DNA from: Bradyrhizobium sp. CCBAU 51765
GTDB taxonomy: Bacteria > Pseudomonadota > Alphaproteobacteria > Rhizobiales > Xanthobacteraceae
Length of the DNA: 64,000 bases
Direction: 5' to 3'
Assembly (NCBI RefSeq): GCF_015291725.1
Contig: NZ_CP030038.1
Coordinates: forward strand, 3,151,001-3,215,000
Part shown: piece by piece, positions 35,440-46,109 of the stretch
Numbering within the stretch: the stretch's first letter is position 1
Layout of the letters: each line of letters opens with the position of its first letter
Made by a program: the position numbers and the translations under genes
Notes under the pieces: model-generated
The model's database searches: none
Told to the model about the DNA's origin: nothing
Seen by the model: the letters and a program-made list of their open reading frames with translations, nothing else

Positions 35440-36141
35440 GTGATCGATCTCTATTACGCGCCGACGCCGAACGGCTGGAAAATCTCGATCATGCTGGAGG
35501 AACTCGGGCTGCCCTATACGGTGAAGCCCGTGAACATCCGCGCCGGCGAGCAGTTCAACCCTGACTTTCTCGCGATTTCCCCGAATAACCGTATCCCGGC
35601 CATCGTCGATCACGATCCTGCCGACGGCGGTCCTCCGTTCTCCGCCTTCGAGACCGGCGCCATCCTGATCTATCTCGCGGAAAAGACCGGCCGGTTCTTG
35701 CCGACGGACTTGCGCGGGCGTTCGACCACGATCCAATGGGTGATGTGGCAGATGGCTGGGCTCGGCCCGATGCTCGGCCAGCATGGACATTTTGCGCTCT
35801 ACGCGGCGGAGAAGATCCCCTATGCGATCGAACGCTATCGCGACGAGGCCGCGCGGCTCTACGGCGTGCTCGACCGGCAGCTGGAGAAGACCGGGGCTTA
35901 TGTCGCCGGCGATTATTCCATCGCCGACATCGCCTGCTTCCCCTGGACCATGACCCACAAGGCGCAGGGCTTCACGCTCGACGACTATCCGAACGTGAAA
36001 CGCTGGTATGCCGAGGTCCGCGCCAGACCGCAGGTGCAGGCCGGGCTCGCGATCGGCAAGTTCGCGAAAGAGCCGTTCGACGAGGAATCACGCAAGATCA
36101 TGTTTGGCCAGCGGGCTAAGGAAGTTTTGGGAAAGAGATGA
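35440..36141 (+). CDS. Glutathione S-transferase (YfcG/Ure2p-like)
   Basis: A ~233-residue GST. The N-terminal thioredoxin fold starts IDLYYAPTPNGWKISIMLEE (the Asn of TPNGWK replaces the classical Tyr/Ser, as in the YfcG/YghU group) and includes NRIPAIVDHD and FETGAILIYLAEKTG. The helical domain contains GDYSIADIACFPW. The GTG at 35440 has GGGAAGGG upstream and matches usual starts; an ATG at 35401 would add 13 residues. Likely disulphide-bond reductase or detoxification. Followed by a DsbA-like isomerase. Confidence 0.87.
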   Translation: MIDLYYAPTPNGWKISIMLEELGLPYTVKPVNIRAGEQFNPDFLAISPNNRIPAIVDHDPADGGPPFSAFETGAILIYLAEKTGRFLPTDLRGRSTTIQWVMWQMAGLGPMLGQHGHFALYAAEKIPYAIERYRDEAARLYGVLDRQLEKTGAYVAGDYSIADIACFPWTMTHKAQGFTLDDYPNVKRWYAEVRARPQVQAGLAIGKFAKEPFDEESRKIMFGQRAKEVLGKR

Positions 36142-36157
36142 GCTCCGCTCGCTCCGC

Positions 36158-36241
36158 GTCATTGCGAGCGAAGCGAAGCAATCCAGGATCTTTGCACGGA
36201 GGGATTCTGGATTGCTTTGTCGCTTCGCTCCTCGCAATGAC
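36158..36241. repeat. Family 4 intergenic palindrome
   Basis: An 84-bp palindrome with ends GTCATTGCGAGCGAAGCGAA and its inverted copy ending CTCGCAATGAC. Open in frame with the downstream gene, so automatic callers may wrongly extend that gene upstream through it. Confidence 0.8.
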
Positions 36242-36278
36242 GGTGGAGAGAACGGGACAAACAAACAAGGAACCCCCT

Positions 36279-36887
36279 ATGATCGAATTCTTCTTCGACT
36301 GTTCCAGCCCCTGGACCTATCTCGCCTTCCACAACATCCAGCCGCTGGCCAAGGAGCTGGGCGCCGAGATCGTCTGGCGGCCAATCCTGGTCGGCGGCAT
36401 CTTCAACACGGTCAATCCGAGCGTCTACGCTCAGCGCGAAAAACCGGTGCCGCTGAAGGCGCGCTACATGAAGAAGGACCTTCAGGACTGGGCGCGCTCG
36501 GCGGGCCTTGCGATCAAGATGCCGCCGACCGTGTTCCCCGTGAACAGTGTCAAGGCAATGCGCGGCTGCATCTGGCTCGGCAAGGACATGGTGCCGTTCG
36601 CAACCGCCGTGTTCGAGGCCTATTGGGGCGAGGACAAGGATATTTCGCAGGATGCGGTGCTCGCCGAGATCTGCAGGAAAGTCGGCATCGAGGAGCAGAA
36701 GTTCTTCGCTGGTATTGCCGAGCAGGGCATCAAGGACCAGCTCAAGGCCAATACCGAGGAGGTCGTCGCCCGGGGCGGCTTCGGCTCGCCGACGATCTTC
36801 GTGAACAAGACCGACATGTACTTCGGCAACGACCGCCTGCCGCTGATCCGCGAAGCGCTTCAGCGCAGCAAGGCGAGCGCGGCCTGA
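36279..36887 (+). CDS. 2-hydroxychromene-2-carboxylate isomerase-like protein
   Basis: A 202-residue kappa-class GST / DsbA-like protein. It starts IEFFFDCSSPWTYLA, with the Ser-Ser-Pro-Trp motif of HCCA isomerases in place of the DsbA CxxC, and has GGFGSPTIFVNKTDMYFGND near the end. HCCA isomerases use glutathione in naphthalene-type aromatic degradation, but many homologues have other roles. ATG 36279 was chosen because upstream codons belong to the family 4 palindrome. Its stop overlaps the next start (TGATG). Confidence 0.87.
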   Translation: MIEFFFDCSSPWTYLAFHNIQPLAKELGAEIVWRPILVGGIFNTVNPSVYAQREKPVPLKARYMKKDLQDWARSAGLAIKMPPTVFPVNSVKAMRGCIWLGKDMVPFATAVFEAYWGEDKDISQDAVLAEICRKVGIEEQKFFAGIAEQGIKDQLKANTEEVVARGGFGSPTIFVNKTDMYFGNDRLPLIREALQRSKASAA

Positions 36888-37864
36888 TGGTACGTGCTGT
36901 CGTGTGCAGCGCGCTCGGTGCGCCCGAGACGTTGCGGCTGGAAGAATTTCCGTCCCGTGCGCTGAAGCCGGGCGAGGTGCGCGTTGCGATCCGCGCCGCC
37001 GGGCTGAACTTTCCCGACGTGCTGATGGCCGCCGGCGAATACCAGCTCAAGCCGGAGCTGCCGTTCACGCCGGGCATGGAAGCTGCAGGCGACGTCAGCG
37101 AGGTGGGATCGGAGGCAAGCGGCGTTGCCGTCGGCGACAAGGTCATCGTGAAGATGCGCCACGGAGCCTTCACGGATGAAGCGGTGGTGACGCCCTCGCA
37201 GCTCACGCCGATGCCGTCCACCTTTGACTACGCCGAGGCCGCGACCTATCTCGCCGGCCACGGCACGGCCTATCACGCGCTGATCGACCGCGGCCGGGTC
37301 GGGCCGGGTGAGGTGCTGCTGGTGCATGGTGCCGGCGGCGGTGTCGGTCTTGCCGCCGTCGAGATCGGCAAGATGCTGGGCGCGATCGTGATCGCGACGG
37401 CCTCGAGCGACGAGAAGCTTGCGATTGCGAAATCGCGCGGCGCCGATCATCTCGTGCGCTATGACCGTGAGCCGTTTCGCGACGCGGTCAAGCGGATCAC
37501 CGACGGCCGCGGCGCGGACGTCGTGTTTGATCCGGTCGGCGGCCAGGTCTTTGAAGATTCCATGCGCTGCATCGCCTGGGGCGCGCGGCTCCTCGTGATC
37601 GGCTTCACCGGCGGCATCGGCTCGGCCAAGACAAATCTATTGTTGATTAAGGGCGCCAGCGTGCTCGGCGTGCGTGCCGGCGAAGCCGTGCGGAAAAATC
37701 CCGCGCTCGGCGAAGCGCGCCTCAAGGCGCTGCTGCAATGGGCGGAGGAGGGCAAGCTGCGCCCCAACGTCTCGCATCGCCTGCCGCTGGAGGACTATGC
37801 GAAGGCGATGCGGCTGTTGATCGACCGCAAGGCGATCGGACGGGTAGCGCTGGTGATGGAGTGA
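36887..37864 (+). CDS. NADPH:quinone oxidoreductase-like zinc-independent MDR protein
   Basis: A 325-residue medium-chain dehydrogenase of the quinone oxidoreductase type. It has AAGLNFPDVLMAAGEYQ, FTPGMEAAGDV, the cofactor motif VHGAGGGVGLAAVEIGK, and VVFDPVGGQVFEDSMRC; zinc ligands are absent. It overlaps the upstream isomerase stop by one base and is probably translationally coupled, forming a GST-isomerase-reductase group for electrophile or aromatic metabolism (inference). Confidence 0.9.
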   Translation: MVRAVVCSALGAPETLRLEEFPSRALKPGEVRVAIRAAGLNFPDVLMAAGEYQLKPELPFTPGMEAAGDVSEVGSEASGVAVGDKVIVKMRHGAFTDEAVVTPSQLTPMPSTFDYAEAATYLAGHGTAYHALIDRGRVGPGEVLLVHGAGGGVGLAAVEIGKMLGAIVIATASSDEKLAIAKSRGADHLVRYDREPFRDAVKRITDGRGADVVFDPVGGQVFEDSMRCIAWGARLLVIGFTGGIGSAKTNLLLIKGASVLGVRAGEAVRKNPALGEARLKALLQWAEEGKLRPNVSHRLPLEDYAKAMRLLIDRKAIGRVALVME

Positions 37865-37871
37865 CGGTGTT

Positions 37872-37961
37872 GTAGGGTGGGCAAAGGCGCTCTTGCGCCG
37901 TGCCCACCATCTCTCTTCTTTGAAAAAAATGCGTGGGCACGCTTCGCCTTGCCCACCCTAC
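37872..37961. repeat. Family 3 intergenic palindrome, copy 2
   Basis: A 90-bp element with ends GTAGGGTGGGCAAAGGCG and CGCCTTGCCCACCCTAC in inverted orientation, between convergent genes, as for copy 1 at 21934. Confidence 0.78.
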
Positions 37962-37968
37962 GAGGGCG

Positions 37969-38859
<891 letters not shown>

Positions 38860-38910
38860 GGTGGTTTCCTTCCTTTGTTTCTTTTCGTTGTGTGAGCGGC
38901 AGAGGCTCTG

Positions 38911-39068
38911 ACCCTCCCCTGGAGGGGGAGGGTCGATCGCGCGAAGCGCGAGCGGGGTGGGGTGATCTCTCCACGCGGGCACAGCGTCCGCGGAGAGACT
39001 GTCACCCCACCCCGTCTCACATGTCGCTGCGCTCCACGTGAGCCGACCCTCCCCCTCCAGGGGAGGGT
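38911..39068. repeat. Family 8 intergenic palindrome
   Basis: A ~158-bp element: ACCCTCCCCTGGAGGGGGAG at one end, the inverted copy at the other, with an inner GGGGTGGGGTGA / TCACCCCACCCC pair. It fills most of the gap upstream of the enoyl-CoA hydratase. Confidence 0.78.
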
Positions 39069-39151
39069 GAAGCAATAAGCTCGGCATACTCTTTCAAGCA
39101 AGTCATTCGGGCTTGTGCCCAAAGGGTACGCCCTGGAATGATCCAACGTTG

Positions 39152-40573
39152 CTAATGTGCCGGCGGCTCGGGCCAGGGCCGCTGCGGGCCACGCAGGCCC
39201 TCGAACGCCTTGGCCATGCCGAGCACGCCGATGTCGTCGAAGCGCCGGCCGACGATTTGCACGCCGATCGGAAACCCCTTGGCGTCGAAGCCGCCGTTGA
39301 CGGAGATCGCGGGGTTCTCCGACATATTCCACGGCACGGTATAGGCGATGTGCTCGAACGGCTTCATGGGATCGTTGGTCGGCGAGGCCCAGTCGGCCGG
39401 ATAGTTGACGTTGGGCGCGGTCGGCGAGATCACATAGTCGAGCTCGCAGAACAGCTTTGACGCCGCCGCGCGGATCGCCATCGTCTGGTTGAAGCCGCGG
39501 ATCACGTCGACGCCGGAGAGCCTGGCGCCGGACTCGCCCCACTTGAAGATATAAGGCAGCACCTTGGCCTGCTCGGCCGGCGCCAGTTTAGACAGATCGT
39601 CCCACATCCGCGCGCGCCAGAAATTGTCGAGGCCGTCGAGCATCTCGCGCGTGAGGATGCCGTCGACCTGGGTCACGACCGCGCCCGCGGATTCGAACGC
39701 CTTCGCCGCCTTTACCGCGACCTCGCGCACCGGCTTCTCCAGCGGCAGGCCGCAGCCGGGATCGAGCATCAGGCCGATGCGCAGTTTTCGCGGCGACTTC
39801 TCCAGCCCTTTCCAGTTGAGCGGTTCGGCCGGCAGGCTCATGCCGTCGCGCCGGTCGGGTTTTGCGATCACGCTCATCATCAGCGCGCAGTCGTCGACCG
39901 TGCGCGTCATCGGGCCGGCAACGCGGCCGACATAGGTGGGATCGATCGGCACGCGGCCGAAGCTCGGCTTCAGGCCGACCAGGCCGCACCAGCCGGCGGG
40001 CAGCCGCACCGAGCCGCCGATATCGGTGCCGAGATGCAAGGGACCATAGCCGGCCGCTGCCGCCGCGCCTGCGCCCGCGCTGGAGCCGCCGGGATTCTTG
40101 GAGAGGTCCCAGGGGTTACGCGCCAGCGCATGGAAGCTGGAGAGACCGGAGGACAGCATGCCGTAATCCGGCATGGTAGTCTTGGCGAAGATGACCGCGC
40201 CGGCCTCGCGCAGCCGCGCGGCGGGCGGGGCGTCCTTCTCGGCCGGCACGAGCTTGACACTGGCCGCGCCCAGCGGCACCGGCACGCCCTTGGTCGCGAT
40301 GTTGTCCTTCACCGTGACGGGCACGCCGTCGAGCGCGCCGGACGGCTCGCCGCCGGTCCAGCGCGCAGTCGAGGCCTTTGCGGCCTCGCGCGCGGCGTCG
40401 GGATCGAACGCATAGAGTGCCTTCAGATGCGGTTCCCACGCGGCGACATGCGCGAGCACGTCCTCCAGCACCTCGCTCGGCGAGAACTGCTTGGCGCGAT
40501 AGCCCGCGATCAGATCGACCGCGGACAGATCGTGCAGCGAGGTGACCGCCTCTTCGACGCTCTTCTTATGCAT
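39152..40573 (-). CDS. Amidase signature family hydrolase
   Basis: A 473-residue amidase. The Ser-cisSer-Lys triad is visible as the Lys of VPVTVKDNIATKG, and the two serines in NPGGSSAGAGA and GTDIGGSVRLPAG. Substrate range in the family is broad (amides, ureides, N-acyl amino acids). Its ATG overlaps the last codons of the upstream M20 gene by 8 bp, so the two are translationally coupled. Last gene of the peptide-utilisation unit; likely releases ammonia or amino acids from imported amides (inference). Confidence 0.9.
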   Translation of the reverse strand: MHKKSVEEAVTSLHDLSAVDLIAGYRAKQFSPSEVLEDVLAHVAAWEPHLKALYAFDPDAAREAAKASTARWTGGEPSGALDGVPVTVKDNIATKGVPVPLGAASVKLVPAEKDAPPAARLREAGAVIFAKTTMPDYGMLSSGLSSFHALARNPWDLSKNPGGSSAGAGAAAAAGYGPLHLGTDIGGSVRLPAGWCGLVGLKPSFGRVPIDPTYVGRVAGPMTRTVDDCALMMSVIAKPDRRDGMSLPAEPLNWKGLEKSPRKLRIGLMLDPGCGLPLEKPVREVAVKAAKAFESAGAVVTQVDGILTREMLDGLDNFWRARMWDDLSKLAPAEQAKVLPYIFKWGESGARLSGVDVIRGFNQTMAIRAAASKLFCELDYVISPTAPNVNYPADWASPTNDPMKPFEHIAYTVPWNMSENPAISVNGGFDAKGFPIGVQIVGRRFDDIGVLGMAKAFEGLRGPQRPWPEPPAH

Positions 40574-41738
40574 GGGCTCCCACCGGCATGCGCGTCTCGA
40601 TGATGCGGGCGAACATGCTGGCGCCGATCGGCAGGATCTTGTCGTCGAGCACGAAGCCGGGATTGTGCACGGGCACCGAGCCGTCATGGCCGACCCAGAA
40701 ATAGGCGCCGGGAATGGTCTGCAGCATGTCGGCGAAATCCTCGCTGCCCATCTTCGGCTGGGTGCGGGTGATCACGTTGGCGGGATCGACGATGGTGCGC
40801 GCGACCTCCTCGACCACCTTGGACTGCTCGACCTGGTTGACCAGCACGTCGAAGGTGTCGCGGATGTCGACGTCGATCACGCAGCTATAGGCGCTCGCGA
40901 TGCCGGCGCAGATCGTGCGGATGCGCTCGGCGATCAGGGTGCGGACTTCTTTCGAGAAGGTGCGGATGGTGCCGCAAAGATGCGCGTCGCCGGGAATGAC
41001 GTTGTAGGCGGAACCGGCGTGAATCTGGGTGATCGAGATCACCGCGGCCTGCAGCGGCTCGACGTTGCGGCTGACGATGGTCTGGATCGCCTGCGCCAGC
41101 GTGGTCGCGATGATCACCGCGTCCTTGGAGCGTTCGGGCATCGCGCCATGCGCGCCGTAGCCGGTGATGCGGAGGTCGAAGAAGTCGGCGCTGGCCATCG
41201 CGGGGCCGGGCAGGATCGCGATCTCACCGTGGTTGAGGTCGGGCGCGTTGTGCAGGCCGTAGAGCTCGTCGCAGGGAAACTTCTCGAACAGGCCGTCCTT
41301 GATCATGGCGCGGGCGCCGCCGAGGCCTTCCTCGGCCGGCTGGAAGATCAGGTGCACGGTGCCGTCGAAGTTCCTTGTCTCGGCGAGGTAGCGCGCGGTG
41401 CCGAGCAGCATGGTGGTGTGGCCATCATGGCCGCAGCCGTGGAAGCGGCCGGGGATCTTCGAGCTCCATTTCAGATTGGTGTTCTCCTCCATCGGCAGCG
41501 CGTCCATGTCGGCGCGCAGGCCGATGCGCTTGCCGCTCGAACCCTTGCCCTTGATGACGCCGATCACGCCGGTGCCGCCGAGGCCGCGATGCACCTCGAT
41601 GCCCCAGCTCTTCAGCTTGTCGGCGACGATGCCGGAGGTGCGCACTTCCTCGAAGCCGATCTCGGGATGGGCGTGGAGGTCGCGCCTGATAGCGGTGAGT
41701 TCGTCGGCGTAGCCGTCGATGCGGTCGATCGTGGGCAT
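40566..41738 (-). CDS. M20-family amidohydrolase (hippurate hydrolase-like)
   Basis: A 390-residue dinuclear-metal hydrolase. Visible features are HAHPEIGFEE at the start, LRADMDALPM, FHGCGHDGHTTM with metal-binding Cys/His residues, QPAEEGLGGA with the catalytic Glu pair, and GSEDFADM near the end. This subgroup cleaves N-acyl amino acids, hippurate or indole-amino acid conjugates. It lies between the MlrC-like gene (13 bp upstream) and the amidase (overlapping). Confidence 0.92.
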   Translation of the reverse strand: MPTIDRIDGYADELTAIRRDLHAHPEIGFEEVRTSGIVADKLKSWGIEVHRGLGGTGVIGVIKGKGSSGKRIGLRADMDALPMEENTNLKWSSKIPGRFHGCGHDGHTTMLLGTARYLAETRNFDGTVHLIFQPAEEGLGGARAMIKDGLFEKFPCDELYGLHNAPDLNHGEIAILPGPAMASADFFDLRITGYGAHGAMPERSKDAVIIATTLAQAIQTIVSRNVEPLQAAVISITQIHAGSAYNVIPGDAHLCGTIRTFSKEVRTLIAERIRTICAGIASAYSCVIDVDIRDTFDVLVNQVEQSKVVEEVARTIVDPANVITRTQPKMGSEDFADMLQTIPGAYFWVGHDGSVPVHNPGFVLDDKILPIGASMFARIIETRMPVGAHA

Positions 41739-41751
41739 GTGTCCTGTCCAG

Positions 41752-43257
41752 TTAGCGTGAGGGAGGATCGAAAACAGGGCCGTTCGGTTTGATGCGGATG
41801 CCCGGCCGCAGCCGCGTCCAGGGCAGGGAAGCGGTGTCGGCCGGCATTGCGCCGGGGGCGGCGCAGATCATCAGCTTCTCCGCGATCGGCTCGAAATCGG
41901 CGCGGAAGTGGACCGAGCTCTTGTTGACCAGGATCTTCTGCGCGGTCGGCTCGATTCCGACATAGCGGTACATCGCCTGGTCGGCGAGCTGCGCCTTGTG
42001 CGAGGAAACAACCACGCGGACGTCGCCGATGCGCAGGCAGGCGGAGGGACCCATCTCCATCTCGCGGCCGCCGTAATAGGGGCCGGGCGCGATGAAGCGG
42101 CCGTCGGAGAGCTTTTCGACCACGAAGGTCTCGCGATAGGGCTCATCGCCGGGGATGCCGGACTTGCCGCCGAGCGAGAGCGTCACGCTGGCGCCGACGC
42201 CGGCCGCATGCGCGGCCCTGGCCGAGTCCGGATCGTAGATCGCGCCGGTGGCGGCGCTCGCCTTGTTGCGCACCAGTGCGCGCAGCATGCCCGTCGTGTC
42301 GGAATCGCCGCCGGCGCCGGGATTGTCCTGGGTGTCCGCGATGATGATCGGCTTGCTCGCATTCCTCGAAAGTTCCATGGCATGGCGCACGCCATCGTCA
42401 GGCGACCAGATCTTGCCGTCGAAATCGTCCTCGTGGCTCTCGATCAGCTTGACGATCGCATCGGCCGCGCGGTCGGCGTCCGCTTGCGTCTTGCCGTAGG
42501 CGAATACGCTCGGCCCGCAATCGCGGAAATCCGCGGCCGGGAAGCCGGGCGCGAAAGAGAGTGTCGGAACCGAATCGCCCTCCAGCGCAGCGAGCTTCTC
42601 GTAGATGCCTCTGGTCGGTTGGTCGTTGGTACATTGCCAGCTGATCGGGATCAGGAACGGCAATTGCCGGAACGCCTTTGCGAAGCGCTGCTTCGTCTGC
42701 AGCAGCAGCGCCAGATGTCTCGCGCAGGCGCGGCCGGTCTCGGCCATGTCGACATGCGGATAGGTGCGGTAGGCGATCAGCGCGTCGGCATGCTCGATCA
42801 TCTCGGGCGTGACGTTGGCATGAAGATCGAGGCTGGTGACGAGCGGAACATCCTTGCCGATGACGCGGCGCACGCGCGCCAGGATCTCGCCTTCGCCGTC
42901 GTCGAGATGCTCGGTCACCATGGCGCCGTGCAGGTCGAGATAGACCGCATCGATCGGCCCGGCGGCTGCGATGCCGTCGACGATCACCTTCACGATGCGT
43001 TCGAAGGCGTCCTTGGTGACATGGGCCGAGGGGCTCGCCCCGCAGGCAATCGTCGGAACCAGTTCCCAGCCGCTGGCTTCAGCGCTGTCGACGAAGCCGG
43101 CAAGGCCGACATTGATGCGCCGCATCACCTTCAGCACGCCGGCGCCTTCCGTCATCGCCGGCCAGCCGCCGCCATGCTGGAAGTCCGCGAATGTCGCCTT
43201 GGTCGGAGCGAAGGTGTTGGTCTCGTGCAGGAAGCCGCCGATGGCGATACGTGTCAT
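41752..43257 (-). CDS. M81-family metallopeptidase (MlrC-like)
   Basis: A ~501-residue protein of the microcystinase C family. The DUF1485-type N-terminal domain has GGFLHETNTFAPTKATF, YLDLHGAMVTEH with Asp/His residues and LDLHANVT. The C-terminal MlrC domain follows after ~residue 295 (DTQDNPGAGGDSDTTGM). Such proteins hydrolyse small peptides or modified amino acids. An ATG at 43257 is preferred to the TTG immediately before it. It sits in the peptide-uptake cluster between the ABC genes and the M20 gene. Confidence 0.9.
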   Translation of the reverse strand: MTRIAIGGFLHETNTFAPTKATFADFQHGGGWPAMTEGAGVLKVMRRINVGLAGFVDSAEASGWELVPTIACGASPSAHVTKDAFERIVKVIVDGIAAAGPIDAVYLDLHGAMVTEHLDDGEGEILARVRRVIGKDVPLVTSLDLHANVTPEMIEHADALIAYRTYPHVDMAETGRACARHLALLLQTKQRFAKAFRQLPFLIPISWQCTNDQPTRGIYEKLAALEGDSVPTLSFAPGFPAADFRDCGPSVFAYGKTQADADRAADAIVKLIESHEDDFDGKIWSPDDGVRHAMELSRNASKPIIIADTQDNPGAGGDSDTTGMLRALVRNKASAATGAIYDPDSARAAHAAGVGASVTLSLGGKSGIPGDEPYRETFVVEKLSDGRFIAPGPYYGGREMEMGPSACLRIGDVRVVVSSHKAQLADQAMYRYVGIEPTAQKILVNKSSVHFRADFEPIAEKLMICAAPGAMPADTASLPWTRLRPGIRIKPNGPVFDPPSR

Positions 43258-43414
43258 CAATTCAAGTCCAGCGTTGGAAAGTGCGCGACGTTAGCCTTGG
43301 CTCTGAGGAGAGAGCAAGGTGAGAGGCCATCGCGCCGTGCATGGCCTCAAGCTGTTTTGGGATTGCTGCGGATACGGTGCGTGTCGTGAGTAGCGGTGCA
43401 TCCAAGCTCTCCAT

Positions 43415-43540
43415 GTCGTCCCTGCGAACGCAGGGACCCATAACCCCAGGAAAGAGTTTGGTGAATGCTGGTCGTTCGGATTAACGCCGCACGCGAACGA
43501 TAGATTCCGCGGTATGGGTCCCTGCGTTCGCAGGGACGAC
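43415..43540. repeat. Family 2 intergenic palindrome, copy 2
   Basis: A 126-bp element whose ends GTCGTCCCTGCGAACGCAGG and CCTGCGTTCGCAGGGACGAC are near-perfect inverted copies, each also self-complementary around GCGAACGC. It lies between the ATPase gene and the MlrC-like gene of one transcription unit. Confidence 0.8.
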
Positions 43541-43553
43541 ACCGTGAGTGTTG

Positions 43554-45203
43554 CTACACGGTGGCTCCCACACCCTCGGCCACCGGCCGGAAGTTCGCAA
43601 AATCCCAGCCTCGGCCCGGCGCGGCCTCCAGCAAAGCCCTGGTATAGGCTTCCTTCGGATACGTCAGCACTTCGGCGGCGGGACCCTGTTCGACGACGCG
43701 GCCATGCTGCATCACCACGACCTCGTCGCAGATTTGCGCAGCGACGCGCAAATCGTGGGTGATGAACAGGATGGCGATGCCGAGCCGCTTCTGGATCTCG
43801 TCGAGCAGTTCCAGCACCTGTGCCTGCACGGAGACGTCGAGCGCGGAGACCGCCTCGTCCGCGACCAGCACGTCCGGATCGAGCGCAAGCGCACGGGCGA
43901 TGGCGATGCGTTGGCGCTGGCCACCGGAGAACTGGTGCGGATAGCGCGACACCGCATCTGCCGGCAGGCCGACGAGCTCGAGCAGCTCGCGTGCCCGCTT
44001 CATCGCATTGGCCTGGGAGACGCCGTAGTTGATCGGGCCTTCCGCGATGCTGTCGCCAACGGTCACGCGCGGGTTCAGCGAGCGGTAGGGATCCTGGAAC
44101 ACGATCTGGATCTTCTGCCGGTGCGGCTGGAGCAGGCGGCGCGAGATGTCGGCGATCTCGCGGCCGGCGAGGCGCACGCCCCCGGAGGTCGGATCGATCA
44201 GGCGGACGATGCAGCGCGCCACCGTCGACTTGCCCGAGCCGCTTTCGCCGACGATGCCGAGGGTGCGGCCCTTGCGCAGCGTCAGCGTGACCTTGTCGGC
44301 GGCGACGACCTCGCGGCCTTTGCCGAAGAAGGCGCGCTCCTTGTAGACCTTGCTGAGCTCGTTGGCTTCCAGCACCACGGGCTCGCGGCTGTCCTCGCGC
44401 GGCGCTCGCGGCACCAGGCTCGGCACCGAGGCGAGCAGGTTGCGGGTGTATTCCATGGTCGGATTGCGCAGCACGGTGTCGAGGGGGCCGGTCTCGACCA
44501 GGCGGCCCTGCCGCATCACCGCGACGCGGTCGGCGATCTCGGCGACCACCCCCATGTCGTGCGTGATGAACAGCACGGCGGTGCCGTGATCGCGCTGCAG
44601 CTCGCGGATCAGCGTCAGGATCTGCTTCTGCGTGGTGACGTCGAGCGCGGTGGTCGGCTCGTCGGCAATGAGGAGCTTCGGCTCCAGCACCAGCGCCATC
44701 GCGATCATGATGCGCTGGCGCTGGCCGCCGGACAGGCGGTGCGGATAGGACGCGAAGATGCGCTCGACCTGGGGCAGGTGGACCTGCTCCATCATGTCGA
44801 GGATACGCTTCCTCCGCGCTTTTCCGTCGAGATCGGTATGCGCGCGCAGGACCTCGTCGATCTGGCGGCCGACCGGCACCACCGGATTGAGCGCGGTCAT
44901 CGGCTCCTGGAAGATCATGGCCATCTTCGTCGCGCGAAGCTGGCGCAGGCGGCGGTCGGTCGCGGTGAGCAGCTCCTCGCCGACCAGCTTGATGCTGCCG
45001 CCGGTGGGAACCAGCGTGCCCTTCGGCAAGAGGCCCATCGTGGTGAGCGACGTCACCGACTTGCCCGAGCCGCTTTCGCCGACGAGGCACAGCGTCTCGC
45101 GCTCGCGCACCTGGATCGAGATGCCGTCGATGATGTTCACGCCCTTCGGCTTCTTGCCGATGGAAACGACGAGGTTGTTGATGTCGAGGATGGTGTTGGT
45201 CAT
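43554..45203 (-). CDS. Fused DppD-DppF type ABC transporter ATPase
   Basis: A 549-residue protein holding two complete ATPase domains. Domain 1 (~1-255) has Walker [10 protein letters not shown], signature LSGGQRQR and Walker [13 protein letters not shown]. Domain 2 (~280-535) has [20 protein letters not shown] and [12 protein letters not shown]. The classical system uses separate DppD and DppF. It powers the DppB/DppC-type permease encoded just upstream, whose stop overlaps this start (ATGA). Imports peptides or similar substrates. Confidence 0.93.
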   Translation of the reverse strand: MTNTILDINNLVVSIGKKPKGVNIIDGISIQVRERETLCLVGESGSGKSVTSLTTMGLLPKGTLVPTGGSIKLVGEELLTATDRRLRQLRATKMAMIFQEPMTALNPVVPVGRQIDEVLRAHTDLDGKARRKRILDMMEQVHLPQVERIFASYPHRLSGGQRQRIMIAMALVLEPKLLIADEPTTALDVTTQKQILTLIRELQRDHGTAVLFITHDMGVVAEIADRVAVMRQGRLVETGPLDTVLRNPTMEYTRNLLASVPSLVPRAPREDSREPVVLEANELSKVYKERAFFGKGREVVAADKVTLTLRKGRTLGIVGESGSGKSTVARCIVRLIDPTSGGVRLAGREIADISRRLLQPHRQKIQIVFQDPYRSLNPRVTVGDSIAEGPINYGVSQANAMKRARELLELVGLPADAVSRYPHQFSGGQRQRIAIARALALDPDVLVADEAVSALDVSVQAQVLELLDEIQKRLGIAILFITHDLRVAAQICDEVVVMQHGRVVEQGPAAEVLTYPKEAYTRALLEAAPGRGWDFANFRPVAEGVGATV

Positions 45204-46090
45204 CACTTGCCTTCCCGCTGCTTCATGCGCGGATCGAGTGCGTCGCGGGCGGCGTCGCCGATCAGGTTGATGCTGAGGATGGCGATCGAGAGCAAGAGGC
45301 CCGGCCAGAAGATCAGCGACGGCTTGATCTGGAAATACTGGCGGCCCTCGGCCATGATGTTGCCCCAGGTCGGCGTCTCCGGCGAGATGCCGGCGCCGAG
45401 GAAGGAGAGGATGGCCTCGGTCAGAATGGCGCTCGCGCAGACATAGGTGCCCTGGACGATCAGCGGCGCGATCGTGTTCGGCATCAGGTGGCGCCACATG
45501 ATCTTCGGCAGGCTGGAGCCGACCGAGATCGCAGCCTCGACGTAAGGCTCCTCGCGCGCCGACAGCACGACAGAACGCACCAGGCGCGCCACCCGCGGAA
45601 TCTCGGGAATGGTGATCGCGATCAGCACGGTCCAGAGGCTGGCGCCGGACAGCGACACAACGGCGATCGCGAGCAGGATGCTCGGCATCGCCATCAGGCC
45701 GTCCATGACGCGCATCAGGACGGAATCGACCAGCTTGAAGAAGCCGGAGACGAGGCCGATCGCGAGCCCGATGGCGATCGACAGGATCGCCGAGCCGATG
45801 CCGATCAGAAGCGAGATGCGGCCGCCATAGATCACGCGCGACAGCAGGTCGCGGCCGTAGGCGTCGGTGCCGAGCAGGAACTGTGCCGAGGAGGGCTTGA
45901 GCCGCTGCGACGGCGCGAGCTGGATCGGATCATGCGGCGCGATCAGCGGCGCCAGGATCGAGACCACCACGACCAGCGTGAGCAGGACCGTCGCGGTCGC
46001 AATGATGGGCGTCGAGGTGAGGAATCCGAAGCGCGGCCGCAGCGGCGACGTGACCGGAATGGACGACTGGGGAAGGGTATCGACTGACAT
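45203..46090 (-). CDS. DppC-type ABC transporter permease
   Basis: A 295-residue inner-membrane subunit with a long N-terminal segment before helix 1, the family opening LAPLIAPHDPIQLAP, LLGTDAYGRDLLSRVIYGGR and the coupling motif EEPYVEAAISVGSSLPKIMW. The ATG at 46090 is favoured over a frame extension to 46174 because that would overlap the upstream permease gene. It ends with a 4-bp ATGA overlap with the ATPase gene. Confidence 0.92.
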   Translation of the reverse strand: MSVDTLPQSSIPVTSPLRPRFGFLTSTPIIATATVLLTLVVVVSILAPLIAPHDPIQLAPSQRLKPSSAQFLLGTDAYGRDLLSRVIYGGRISLLIGIGSAILSIAIGLAIGLVSGFFKLVDSVLMRVMDGLMAMPSILLAIAVVSLSGASLWTVLIAITIPEIPRVARLVRSVVLSAREEPYVEAAISVGSSLPKIMWRHLMPNTIAPLIVQGTYVCASAILTEAILSFLGAGISPETPTWGNIMAEGRQYFQIKPSLIFWPGLLLSIAILSINLIGDAARDALDPRMKQREGK

Positions 46091-46109
46091 TTGTATTCTT
46101 ATCCTTGCC

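Noticed and set aside
36138..36278. N-terminal extension of the HCCA isomerase gene
   Set aside because: The extension is the translation of the family 4 palindrome; the ATG at 36279 has its own ribosome-binding site and gives the normal family start.
38860..39087. N-terminal extension of the enoyl-CoA hydratase gene
   Set aside because: It reads through the family 8 palindrome; the ATG at 38859 has an AGGAAA site.
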